Translations under genes and position numbers: made by a program
Assembly: GCF_023169945.1 (NCBI RefSeq)
Contig: NZ_AP025591.1
Span: 5,743,501-5,807,500, forward strand
Direction: 5' to 3'
Length of the DNA stretch: 64,000 nucleotides
Source: Anaeromyxobacter oryzae
GTDB lineage: Bacteria > Myxococcota > Myxococcia > Myxococcales > Anaeromyxobacteraceae
Part shown: one piece after another, positions 22,868-32,711 of the stretch
Layout of the letters: every line of letters starts with the position of its first letter
How positions within the stretch are numbered: the stretch's first letter is position 1
The notes under the pieces: generated by a model
The model's database searches: none
The model's input: only the letters and a program-made list of their open reading frames with translations
Told to the model about the DNA's origin: nothing

Positions 22868-24145
22868 ATGGAAGCATCGGCGGCGGCCCTCGACGACACG
22901 CTCGTCGCGCGCGACGCGGCCCTGGCGCGGGCCAGCGGGCGGTGGCGCGATCTCGCGTACGGCGCGGCGGTGGCGTTCGTCGCGCTCCTGTACTCGAACC
23001 CGATGTACTGGTGGCCGGTCTTCGAGCGGCTCCGCCTCGGCTTCGTCTCGATGGGCGTCGCGGCCGGGGCGGTGCTCCTCCACCGGGTGACCTCCGGCGA
23101 GCGGATCCGGATCGGCGGCCCGGGGTCGCTCGCGCTCCTCGCCTACCTCTCGTTCATCCCGCTCTCGCTCGCGTGGACGCTCTCGCGCGCCGACACGGCG
23201 CACGCGGCGGTCGAGGGCATGAAGATGGCGATCGTCTTCGTGTCGGTGCAGAACGGGCTCGACACGCGCGCGCGGCTCCGTCGCTTCATGCTGGTCGCTG
23301 CGCTCGCCTCGCTCGGGCCGGCGCTGGGCGGCGTGTGGATCTGGAAGACGGACGACCACCTCGTGGAGGGCTTCCGGACCCACTGGCGCGGCCTGTACGG
23401 TGACCCGAACCGGCTCGCGATGAGCCTCGTCGCGGTCCTGCCGTTCGCGATGTACGGGGCGTTCACGGCCCGCCGCCGCGCGCACCGGCTCCTCTTCGCG
23501 GGGATCGTCGTGGCGCAGATCACCGCGATCGTCCTCACGCACTCACGGTCCGGCTCGGTCGCTGCGGCCCTCGCGGGGCTGCTGTTCCTGCTCCGCGGCC
23601 GCGGCGTGGCGCTGCGCGGCGCCCTGGTCGCCGTGACCATCGCGGTCGGCCTCGCGGTCCTCGCCCCGAGCACGTTCTGGGCGCGGTCCCGGACCATCGC
23701 CGCGTACGAGGAGGACGCGTCGGTGGCGGGGCGGCGGCACGCCTGGATGGTGCTGGGGCGCGTCGTCGAGGATCGGCCGCTCGCGGGCGTCGGGGCGGGC
23801 GCCTTCATCGACGCGTGGGGTCCGTACGCGCCGCTCGAGGCGGGCGGCCACCGGTACGTGGCGCACAACATCCTCCTCGAGATCGTCGGCGAGCTGGGCG
23901 TCATGGCCTTCGCGCTGTTCGCGACGTTCTGCGCGTGGCTGCTCTGGCGCTCGTGGCGCGCCGGCCGCGACGGCCTGGTCGGCGCGGAGGCGCGGGCGAT
24001 CTTCGCCGCGCTCGCGGGGTACCTGCTCTGCGAGATGGTGAACGGCTACTCGCTGTCGTGGTTCCTGTACGTCCTCTTCGCCTGCGCGGCGGCGGTGATC
24101 CGCATCGCGCGCGTCCGCGCCGCCGCCGCGGAGGAGCCTTCGTGA
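22868..24145 (+). CDS. O-antigen ligase/Wzy-type polymerase membrane protein
   Basis: 425 residues with about ten hydrophobic helices. The Wzy_C/O-antigen ligase signature is present: the large periplasmic loop contains WRGLYGDPNRLAMSL, ITAIVLTHSRSGSVAAALAG follows, and a second loop has GRRHAWMVLGRVVEDRPLAG with HRYVAHNILLEIVGELGV. These proteins polymerise lipid-linked repeat units (Wzy) or transfer polymer to lipid A (WaaL). The setting among export and co-polymerase genes favours Wzy. RBS-like GGCGGAGGCGGG precedes the ATG. Confidence 0.9.
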   Translation: MEASAAALDDTLVARDAALARASGRWRDLAYGAAVAFVALLYSNPMYWWPVFERLRLGFVSMGVAAGAVLLHRVTSGERIRIGGPGSLALLAYLSFIPLSLAWTLSRADTAHAAVEGMKMAIVFVSVQNGLDTRARLRRFMLVAALASLGPALGGVWIWKTDDHLVEGFRTHWRGLYGDPNRLAMSLVAVLPFAMYGAFTARRRAHRLLFAGIVVAQITAIVLTHSRSGSVAAALAGLLFLLRGRGVALRGALVAVTIAVGLAVLAPSTFWARSRTIAAYEEDASVAGRRHAWMVLGRVVEDRPLAGVGAGAFIDAWGPYAPLEAGGHRYVAHNILLEIVGELGVMAFALFATFCAWLLWRSWRAGRDGLVGAEARAIFAALAGYLLCEMVNGYSLSWFLYVLFACAAAVIRIARVRAAAAEEPS

Positions 24146-24176
24146 CCGCGCCGCGCGTCGCCGGAGGAGCGCGGCG

Positions 24177-25319
24177 ATGAGCGCGCCGGTGAAGGTGCTG
24201 ATCTTCCAGAACCGCTTCCGGCTGGGCGGACAGGAGCGCCAGACGGTCCTGCACGTCCGCACCGTGGACCGCGCCCGGTACGAGCCCATCGTCGCGGTCC
24301 TGCACATGGACGGCGAGCACCTGCCCGACCTGGCCGCCGCCGGGGTCCGCCCGGTCGTCTTCGACGTGGGCAACCGGATGCTCCGTCCGAACACGGCCTG
24401 GCAGCTCGCGCGCATCGTCCGGTTCGTCCAGTCGGAGAGGATCGCGCTGGTCCACGCGCAGGACGTCTACACGAACGTCCTCGGGACGATCGTCGCGAGG
24501 CTCGCCGCCGTCCCCGTCGTCGTGACCCGCGTCGACCTCGGACACCACCTCGTCGGCTACCGCCGGCCGCTGCTCGCCGCCGCGTCGCGCCGGGCCGACC
24601 GGGTCCTCGTGAACGCCGTGTGCATCCGCGACCTCTGCATCCGCGAGGGCGTCGAGCCGGACCGCGTCGTGGTGGTGCGGAACGGGGTCGATCTGGAGGA
24701 GCTCGACCGCATCGCGACGGAGCCTCCCGACGCGCCGCCGCCGGATCCCGGCGGGATCGTCTGCATCGCCAACATGCACCACCCGGTGAAGGGGCAGGGC
24801 GACCTCCTCGTCGCCATGCACGAGGTGCTGCGCGAGCGGCCGGACGCTCACCTGGTGCTCGTCGGCGACGGCTTGAGGCGCCCGGCGCTCGAGCGCCAGG
24901 CGCGGCAGCTCGGGATCGCGGCCCGCTGCCACTTCCTCGGCCATCGACGCGACGGGCCCGCGATCCTCGCCCGCGCCGCGCTGAGCGTCTCCGCGAGCTA
25001 CGCGGAGGGCATCTCGAACGCCATCCTCGAGGCGATGGCGATGCGGCTGCCGGTCGTCGCGACCGCGGTCGGCGGCTCGCCGGAGATGGTCCGCGACGGC
25101 CACTCCGGCTACCTCGTCCCGCCCGGCGCGCCCGCGGCGCTCGCGCGGCGCATCCTCGACGTCCTCCGGGACCCCGCCCTGCGCCGCAGGATGGGCGAGC
25201 GCGGGCGGAAGATCGTGGAGCGCGAGTTCAGCCTCGACCAGATGCGCCTCAGCTACGACGCCCTGTACCGCGACCTCACCGCCACCCGGGCGCCGCGCAT
25301 CGTCTACGGCGCCGCGTGA
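24177..25319 (+). CDS. Family 4 glycosyltransferase
   Basis: 380 residues with the GT4 pattern: FRLGGQERQTVLHVRTV at the N-terminus, IALVHAQDVYTNVLGTIV, RVVVVRNGVDLEELDR at the hinge, the nucleotide-sugar site HHPVKGQGDLLVAMHEVL, HLVLVGDGLRRPALERQA and the E-x7-E motif in SASYAEGISNAILEAMAM. These retaining transferases add a sugar from a nucleotide donor to the growing repeat unit in the cytoplasm. It is the last gene of the exopolysaccharide run; a G/C stem-loop follows at 25335-25370. Confidence 0.92.
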   Translation: MSAPVKVLIFQNRFRLGGQERQTVLHVRTVDRARYEPIVAVLHMDGEHLPDLAAAGVRPVVFDVGNRMLRPNTAWQLARIVRFVQSERIALVHAQDVYTNVLGTIVARLAAVPVVVTRVDLGHHLVGYRRPLLAAASRRADRVLVNAVCIRDLCIREGVEPDRVVVVRNGVDLEELDRIATEPPDAPPPDPGGIVCIANMHHPVKGQGDLLVAMHEVLRERPDAHLVLVGDGLRRPALERQARQLGIAARCHFLGHRRDGPAILARAALSVSASYAEGISNAILEAMAMRLPVVATAVGGSPEMVRDGHSGYLVPPGAPAALARRILDVLRDPALRRRMGERGRKIVEREFSLDQMRLSYDALYRDLTATRAPRIVYGAA

Positions 25320-25334
25320 GGTCCTCTTCCGTTC

Positions 25335-25370
25335 GCCCGGGCCCCTGGAGGCCGGCCCCCCGGCCCGGGC
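25335..25370. terminator. GC-rich stem-loop closing the exopolysaccharide run
   Basis: Arms GCCCGGGCC (25335-25343) and GGCCCGGGC (25362-25370) form a perfect 9-bp stem with an 18-base loop, 16 bases after the last glycosyltransferase stop. No T-run is present. Confidence 0.45.
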
Positions 25371-25409
25371 CGGTGACAACCCGCTCCGACCGTGCTCTGC
25401 TCTCCGGGT

Positions 25410-26207
25410 ATGGAGCCGCTCCTCGCGGAGTGCTGCCGGCACGTGGCCGAGGGCTGCGCGCCGATCCTGCGTGCGGCGCGTGGGGAAGATCCGGAGGCGC
25501 CCGAGTGGCGGTTCCGCTGCGGCATGCGGGAGCACGATCCCGGAGACGTCCGCGCGGTCCCGCTCGAGGAGCTCGTCCGCCGCGACCCGACGGCCGTCGA
25601 GATCGTGCTCCACCCGCGCGGGTCCGTGCTGGAGCGGCGAAACGTGGCCGCCCGGTGGCACACCGAGGCCGGCCCGGTGCTCTTCCCGCGGCGCCCTTCG
25701 CGCCGGTGGCCGGGGCTCGATCCGCGGTTCCCGCCGCGGCCCGGCGAGGCGCTCGAGACGCCCGACCTCCGCCTCCTCGCCGACGTCGCCGAGCGCGGCT
25801 GGCACACGCTGGTCTACGAGGCGCGCCCGGACCGGCCCGGGCACGCCTTCTCCGTCGGCCTGTTCCACGGCTTCGATCACCCGGAGATCGCGGTGCTCGG
25901 CCTCTCGCGCGAGGCGCTCGCGGAGACGGTGGACCGGATCGCGGGGCGCGTGCGCGCGGGCGAGCGGTTCCAGCACGGAGACGTGGCGGAGGACATCGCC
26001 GACGGTCGCGTCGCCGCGTTCCGGACCATCCCGCCGCGGGTCTACCCGGCGTGGCTCGGCTACGCGCTGTGGTACCACGACGGCGCGCGGTTCCCGGCGC
26101 TGCAGTGCGTCTGGGCGGACGCCGACGGGCGCTTCCCGTGGGACCCGTGGTTCCCCAGCGAGGCGCGGGCCGTCCAGCCGGTGCTGTACGAGCCCGAGCT
26201 CGCCTGA
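25410..26207 (+). CDS. DUF2185-like plus DUF4262 two-domain protein
   Basis: 265 residues from ATG at 25410 (a GTG at 25392 is possible). The N-terminal part (about 10-85) resembles DUF2185/Imm33: AEGCAPILRAARGEDPE, WRFRCGMREHDPGD, LEELVRRDPTAVEIVL and RGSVLERRN. The C-terminal part (110-265) shows DUF4262 features: AERGWHTLVYEARPDRPGH, FSVGLFHGFDHPEIAVLGL, YHDGARFPALQCVWAD and GRFPWDPWFP. Both families occur among proteins linked to polymorphic-toxin immunity, but neither has a proven activity known to me. No toxin gene is adjacent. It converges on sdhB with 6 bases between the stops. Confidence 0.75.
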   Translation: MEPLLAECCRHVAEGCAPILRAARGEDPEAPEWRFRCGMREHDPGDVRAVPLEELVRRDPTAVEIVLHPRGSVLERRNVAARWHTEAGPVLFPRRPSRRWPGLDPRFPPRPGEALETPDLRLLADVAERGWHTLVYEARPDRPGHAFSVGLFHGFDHPEIAVLGLSREALAETVDRIAGRVRAGERFQHGDVAEDIADGRVAAFRTIPPRVYPAWLGYALWYHDGARFPALQCVWADADGRFPWDPWFPSEARAVQPVLYEPELA

Positions 26208-26213
26208 TCCGCC

Positions 26214-27089
26214 CTACGACCCCGTGCGGTTCGGCTGCGCCGGCTGGTCGGGGCGGACGGAGCGGTCCTGGCCGCGGCCGGGCTCGGCCTCGTGGCCCCG
26301 CAGGGCGGAGGTCCGGGGGACGACCGCGACGGGCTCGGCGTCCTCGCGGTAGCCGAGCGTCGCCTTGATGAAGTCCCGGTTCATCCGCGCGATCACCTCG
26401 AGCTGGATGCCGGCCGGGCAGACGGCGGCACACTCGCCGATGGTGGTGCAGTGGCCGAAGCGCTCCTCGCGGGCCTGCGTGGTCATGGAGAGGACGCGGA
26501 GCGGGCGCTCCGGCTGGCCCTGGGGGAGGGTGCCGAGGTGGGAGATCTTGGCGCCGGTGAAGAGGGCGGCCGACGCGTTCGGGCACGCCGCGACGCAGGC
26601 GCCGCAGCCGATGCACGCCGCGGCCTCCATCGCCCGGTCCGCCTCCGTCTTCGGGACGAGGATCGCGTTCGCCTCCGGAGCGCTGCCCGCGCGCACCGAG
26701 ACGTACCCGCCCGCCGCGATGATCCGGTCGAGGGCGCTCCGGTCGACGACCAGGTCCTTGATGACCGGGAAGGCGGCGGCGCGCCACGGCTCGAGGCGCA
26801 GCGTGTCGCCGTCGGAGAAGTGGCGCATGTGCGTCTGACAGATGGTCGCGTTGCGCAGCGGCCCGTGCGCCTCGCCGTTCACGAGGAACCCGCACGTGCC
26901 GCAGATGCCCTCGCGGCAGTCGGAGTCGAACGCCACCGGGTCCTCGCCCTTCTCGACGAGCCGGCCGTTCAGCACGTCGAGCATCTCGAGGAACGACATG
27001 TGCTCGTTCACGTCCGGCACCTCGTACCGGACGAACCGCCCGCCTTCGCGCGCGCCCCGCTGCCGCCAGATCTCGAGGACGATGCGCAC
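26214..27089 (-). CDS. sdhB: Succinate dehydrogenase/fumarate reductase iron-sulfur subunit
   Basis: 291 residues from GTG. The [2Fe-2S] ligands are in CREGICGTCGFLVNG, and the [4Fe-4S]/[3Fe-4S] ligands in CIGCGACVAACP, GHCTTIGECAAVCPAG. It carries electrons from the FAD of SdhA to the quinone site at the inner membrane. The C-terminal 40 residues are Pro/Arg/Gln-rich and go beyond the usual end. Gene order is sdhC-sdhA-sdhB, as in B-type (Bacillus, epsilon/delta-proteobacterial) complexes. It starts 10 bases after the sdhA stop. Confidence 0.94.
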   Translation of the reverse strand: MRIVLEIWRQRGAREGGRFVRYEVPDVNEHMSFLEMLDVLNGRLVEKGEDPVAFDSDCREGICGTCGFLVNGEAHGPLRNATICQTHMRHFSDGDTLRLEPWRAAAFPVIKDLVVDRSALDRIIAAGGYVSVRAGSAPEANAILVPKTEADRAMEAAACIGCGACVAACPNASAALFTGAKISHLGTLPQGQPERPLRVLSMTTQAREERFGHCTTIGECAAVCPAGIQLEVIARMNRDFIKATLGYREDAEPVAVVPRTSALRGHEAEPGRGQDRSVRPDQPAQPNRTGS

Positions 27090-27099
27090 GACGCCTCCG

Positions 27100-29013
<1,914 letters not shown>

Positions 29014-29014
29014 G

Positions 29015-29713
29015 TCAGGGCCGTAGGATCCCGACGAGCACCGCCATCGGGATCGCGGAGAAGCCGAGCGTGAGGATGACCGCCATCGTCACGGCGAACC
29101 GCTGGATGGTGGGCGCGGCTCGGCGGTTGGCGAAGCCGAGGGACTGGAACATCGACCAGAGCCCGTGCCAGAGATGGAACCCGAGGGCGACCATCGCGAC
29201 CACGTAGGCGATCACGCCCACGGCGCGCCCGAAGGTCGCGAGCACGTTGTGGTAGACGTCGCCTTCCTGGAAGCTCGGGTTCACCACGCCGACCGTGAGA
29301 TCGAGGACGTGGTAGACGACGAACGCCAGGATCAGGAGCCCGCTCCAGATCATGGTGCGGGATGCGGTCGAGGAGACGATCGGCCGGAAGTCCTGGTACG
29401 CCACCGGGCGAGCCTCCCGCGCGAGCAGGAAGAGCTGCGCGCCCGCCACCGCGTGCACGCAGACCGCCACGAGCAGGATCACGCGGGCGGTCCAGAGGAG
29501 CTGCGGGGAGACGCGCAGGAGGGCGGCGTAGCGGTTGATCTGCTCCGGCCCGGTGAAGATCTGCAGGTTCCCGAGCAGGTGGAAGAAGACGTACAGGAAC
29601 AGGATCGCGCCCGTCACCGCCATCAGCGCCTTCTTGCCGATGACGCTCCTCCACAGCGCCCCGGCGCGGGAGACGCGCCCGGGGCGCACGACGGCTCTTG
29701 CCTCCACGGCCAT
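29015..29713 (-). CDS. sdhC: Succinate dehydrogenase cytochrome b558 subunit (five-helix, B-type)
   Basis: 232 residues from an ATG at 29713 (an earlier ATG at 29788 is in frame but would consume the promoter region). Five transmembrane helices are visible, with haem-ligand histidines in FFHLLGNLQ, VCVHAVAGAQ, VVYHVLDLTVG and GFHLWHGLWSMFQSL. This di-haem anchor reacts with (mena)quinone. No separate sdhD is present, as expected of the B-type. It is divergent from the LOG-family gene across about 94 bases that must hold both promoters. Confidence 0.93.
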   Translation of the reverse strand: MAVEARAVVRPGRVSRAGALWRSVIGKKALMAVTGAILFLYVFFHLLGNLQIFTGPEQINRYAALLRVSPQLLWTARVILLVAVCVHAVAGAQLFLLAREARPVAYQDFRPIVSSTASRTMIWSGLLILAFVVYHVLDLTVGVVNPSFQEGDVYHNVLATFGRAVGVIAYVVAMVALGFHLWHGLWSMFQSLGFANRRAAPTIQRFAVTMAVILTLGFSAIPMAVLVGILRP

Positions 29714-29807
29714 TCGCCCACACGCTGCGTCGGAGCTTCCACCCCGGCGACGGCCCATCCGGATTCCGCTTCGCCGGCCGCGGAGCATGCCTTAGGCTCT
29801 CGGCGCC

Positions 29808-30389
29808 ATGAAGAGGGTCTGCGTCTTCTGCGGGGCGAGCCCCGGCCGAAACCCCGTCCACCTCGATGCCGCCCGCCGCGCCGGGCAGGCGCTCGCGGGG
29901 CGGGGGCTCGGGCTCGTGTACGGCGGCGGCTCCGTCGGTCTCATGGGCGCGGTGGCGGACGGCGCGCTCGAGGCGGGCGGCGAGGTCATCGGCGTCATCC
30001 CCCGCGCGCTGCAGCTCCGCGAGCTCGCGCACGACCGGCTCACGAGCCTGCACGTGGTCGGCTCGATGCACGAGCGCAAGGCGCGGATGGCCGAGCTGGC
30101 CGACGCGTTCGTCGCGCTGCCGGGCGGCCTCGGCACGCTCGAGGAGCTCGCCGAGATCCTCACCTGGGCGCAGCTCGGGCTGCACGCCAAGCCGTGCGGG
30201 CTCCTCGACGTCGAGGGCTACTACGCGCCCCTCATCGCGTTCCTGGATCACGCGGTGGCCGAGGGCTTCGTGCGCTCGGAGCATCGCCGCGTCATCCACG
30301 TGGCGCCGGACTTCGGGGCGCTCCTCGACGCGTTCGACCGGTACGAGCCCCCGCGCGTCGAGCGCTGGATCGACGACCGGACGTCGTAG
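29808..30389 (+). CDS. LOG-family protein (TIGR00730; nucleotide 5'-monophosphate phosphoribohydrolase type)
   Basis: 193 residues, standard length. Family motifs are VCVFCGASPG at the N-terminus, LVYGGGSVGLMGAVADGAL, MHERKARMAELADAFVALPG and the signature PGGLGTLEEL. LOG-type enzymes release the base from cytokinin or purine nucleoside monophosphates; bacterial members are often annotated as lysine decarboxylases in error. No Shine-Dalgarno is clear; TAGGCT ends 9 bases before the ATG, compatible with a leaderless transcript. Confidence 0.92.
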   Translation: MKRVCVFCGASPGRNPVHLDAARRAGQALAGRGLGLVYGGGSVGLMGAVADGALEAGGEVIGVIPRALQLRELAHDRLTSLHVVGSMHERKARMAELADAFVALPGGLGTLEELAEILTWAQLGLHAKPCGLLDVEGYYAPLIAFLDHAVAEGFVRSEHRRVIHVAPDFGALLDAFDRYEPPRVERWIDDRTS

Positions 30390-30446
30390 CGGCGCACCGG
30401 CGCCGGCGCTCCGCGGCGTGCGGGTCGGGACGGCGCTCCGGCACCG

Positions 30447-30833
30447 TCAGTGCGCGGCGGGGGCGCCGCCGTCGCGGTCCGCGAGGTGGTGCGCGATCGC
30501 TGCCAGCACGTCGTCGAGGTCGAACGGCTTCGCGAGCCAGCCGTCGGCGCCGATCTCGGCGGCGCGCTGCTGGGCGTTCTCCGCCGCGGTCAGGACGACG
30601 ATCGCGCAGCATCGGCCGTGGCGCGCCCGGAGCTCGCGCGCGAACTCCCACCCGTTCATGACCGGCATCCGCATGTCGAGGAGGATGACGCCCGGGCGCT
30701 CCTCCGCCACGCGGGCCAGCGCCTCGAGGCCGTTCGAGGCGGTGCGGACGCGGTGGCCGGCGTCCGCGACGACCATCTCGAGCAGGGCGAGGAGGTCGGG
30801 GTCGTCCTCGACCACCAGGACGGGAGCGTTCAC
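30447..30833 (-). CDS. Single-domain response regulator
   Basis: 128 residues from GTG. Only a receiver domain is present: VLVVEDDPDLLALLEMV, phospho-acceptor Asp in ILLDMRMPVMNGWEF, and Lys in DGWLAKPFDLDD. With no output domain it must act by protein contact or as a phosphorelay step, like Spo0F or CheY. The GTG overlaps the stop of the histidine kinase gene (GTGA), so the two form a pair. It converges on the LOG gene, 57 bases apart. Confidence 0.9.
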   Translation of the reverse strand: MNAPVLVVEDDPDLLALLEMVVADAGHRVRTASNGLEALARVAEERPGVILLDMRMPVMNGWEFARELRARHGRCCAIVVLTAAENAQQRAAEIGADGWLAKPFDLDDVLAAIAHHLADRDGGAPAAH

Positions 30834-32215
30834 GCGCGGGCCTCCGCCGCGAGCGGCAACACGAGGAAGAAGGTCGACCCCCGGCCCGGGGCGCTCTCGA
30901 ACGCCATCCGCCCGCCGTGCCGCTCCACGATGACGCGGCTCACCTCGAGCCCGAGCCCGAGGCCCGCCGTGTCGTCGGGGCGCTCGGCGTGGGCGTGGTA
31001 GTAGCGCTCGAACACCCGGGCCTGGCGCTCCGGGGGGATCCCGACGCCGCGGTCGGTCACGGACAGCACCGCCTCGCCGGCTCGGGCCTCGACCCGCACG
31101 GCGACGGGGCCGCCGTCGGGAGAGAACCGGACCGCGTTGTCCACGAGCCCCGCGACGACGCGCGCGAGCCGCTGGGCGTCGGCCTCCACCGGCGCCGGCG
31201 CCGGCGCCTCGACCGTGATGGTGTGGCGGGGCGCGCCGTGCCGGATGCGCTCGACCACGTCGCTGGCGAGCGCGCCGAGATCGAGCCGCTCGCGCCGGCC
31301 CTCGACCTCGAGCCGCAGCCGCGAGGTGTCGAGGAGGTGCTGCACGAGGCGATCGAGCCGGTCGACCTGGCGCTGGATCGCGACCAGCGGCTGGCTGTCC
31401 GCCGGATCGCGCTTCTGCACGAGCTGGGCGTACGCCTTGATCACGGCGAGCGGCGTCTTCAGCTCGTGCGCCGCGGTCTCGAGGAACTCGTCGCGGACCT
31501 CGTCCAGCCGGCGGGCGGCGGAGATGTCGCGGAGGACCACGACGGCGAGCCCCGTCCCCTCCACCGGCGCGGCGGAGACGCTGGCGAAGACCTCGAGGCC
31601 GTCCGCGCGCCGGAGCCTCGCGTCGTACGCGGAGACCCTCTCGCCCGCGACGGCGCGCCGGGCGGCGTACCGCTCGAACGGGATCATGCGTCCCTCGACG
31701 TCGCGGAGCTCGAACCGCCGCCCCCACTCCTGCAGCGGCCCGAGCAGCTCGTCCTTGGCGCCGACCCCGAGCAGCTCCACGATCGCACGGTTCGCCTCGA
31801 CGACGTGCAGCCGTGCGTCCACGACGAGCACGCCGTCCGCGATGCTGTCCACGGTGGCGCGGAGCTCGGCCGTCCGCGTGCGCAGGCCGGCCTCGCTCCG
31901 GCGGATCAGCTCGTAGATCAGGATCGAGGTGATCACCACGAAGGCCGCCCCCTTCACGGTCTGCAGCTCGTCCCGGCGCACGGGGTCCGGCACGAGCAGC
32001 GAGAGGGCGTGATCGGAGAAGGCGATCCAGAGGACCGCCACGACCGCGTACGCGATCACGATCCGCGGAGCCGACCAGGGGAGGTGACGCCACCAGCGGG
32101 AGGGAGCCGCCGACCGGCGGCGGCTCCCGTCTGGAACCACCGGGGGGGCCGGTCGTGTCGTCGCCCGTGGCTGCACCACCGGCTTCCTGTAGCTGCGGGC
32201 CGGGCCGCTTGTCAC
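30830..32215 (-). CDS. PAS-containing membrane histidine kinase
   Basis: 461 residues from GTG. Two transmembrane helices (about 50-70 and 85-105) bracket a short periplasmic loop. A PAS domain (about 120-230: SIADGVLVVDARLHVVEANR) and a HisKA domain with HELKTPLAVIKAYAQLV follow. The ATPase domain has DNAVRFSPDGG (N box), DRGVGIPPERQARVFERYY (G1) and GLGLGLEVSRVIVERHGG (G2). The GTG overlaps nothing upstream; the gene is divergent from the first sulfur operon, so a role in sensing sulfur or redox state is possible but not shown. Confidence 0.92.
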   Translation of the reverse strand: MTSGPARSYRKPVVQPRATTRPAPPVVPDGSRRRSAAPSRWWRHLPWSAPRIVIAYAVVAVLWIAFSDHALSLLVPDPVRRDELQTVKGAAFVVITSILIYELIRRSEAGLRTRTAELRATVDSIADGVLVVDARLHVVEANRAIVELLGVGAKDELLGPLQEWGRRFELRDVEGRMIPFERYAARRAVAGERVSAYDARLRRADGLEVFASVSAAPVEGTGLAVVVLRDISAARRLDEVRDEFLETAAHELKTPLAVIKAYAQLVQKRDPADSQPLVAIQRQVDRLDRLVQHLLDTSRLRLEVEGRRERLDLGALASDVVERIRHGAPRHTITVEAPAPAPVEADAQRLARVVAGLVDNAVRFSPDGGPVAVRVEARAGEAVLSVTDRGVGIPPERQARVFERYYHAHAERPDDTAGLGLGLEVSRVIVERHGGRMAFESAPGRGSTFFLVLPLAAEARA

Positions 32216-32711
32216 CCGCTCGGGAAGGGGGGTGCGGCGGGGTCACCATCCACGAACGGCGCGAGCTCATCGCCCGCCAGAGCAGGCGATGGCCGCGAAG
32301 GGCTCGAGCGCCCGGGCGAACCGCTCCTCCAGGAACCGGCAGGCTCACCGCCAGCGCCGAGCGCGCCGAGCGCGCCGGCTCGACGGCGGGGCCTGGCTGA
32401 ACGGAGGTCCAGGCGCGACGCCATAGCCGGGGCGGCGGCCCGACGCGATCTTTTCGCGGCGCCGGGCGCAACGGTTGCGAGCGCCGAGCCGGACCGATCC
32501 GGTCCGCCTTCGCGCGCGTGCCGCGATTCCAATCTAGAGATGTCGCTATATGACTCGCGGTCCGTGATCTCCTCCGGACGGCCTCGTCGCGCAACCGGTG
32601 CGCGTCGCCACAGGCCCGCGATCCGCTTCGCGAATTCTCGAACCGCCGCGCGGGCTCGCGGCTCCACCGGCACGGCCGGCGCGATCGCCGGCGAACGGTC
32701 CGGGAGCTTCG
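32216..32711. other. Long intergenic region between histidine kinase and first sulfur operon
   Basis: Almost 500 bases without a convincing gene. The right half holds the one AT-richer pocket (32527-32555) with the palindrome at 32535-32548 and the -10-like TATATG at 32547-32552. If transcription starts near 32559, the operon has a leader of about 150 bases. Short frames here have no protein character. The left half should contain the divergent kinase promoter, which I cannot place. Confidence 0.6.
32535..32548. promoter_or_regulatory. Palindromic operator of sulfur operon A
   Basis: The plus strand reads TAGAGATGTCGCTA. Its complement differs at one base from the perfect palindrome TAGCGA-NN-TCGCTA. 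The site at 38930-38943 before operon B also differs from that palindrome at one base and matches this one at 11 of 14 positions in the same orientation. The last two bases open a -10-like TATATG, so a bound repressor would block polymerase. The nearby ArsR proteins are the obvious candidates. Confidence 0.6.
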
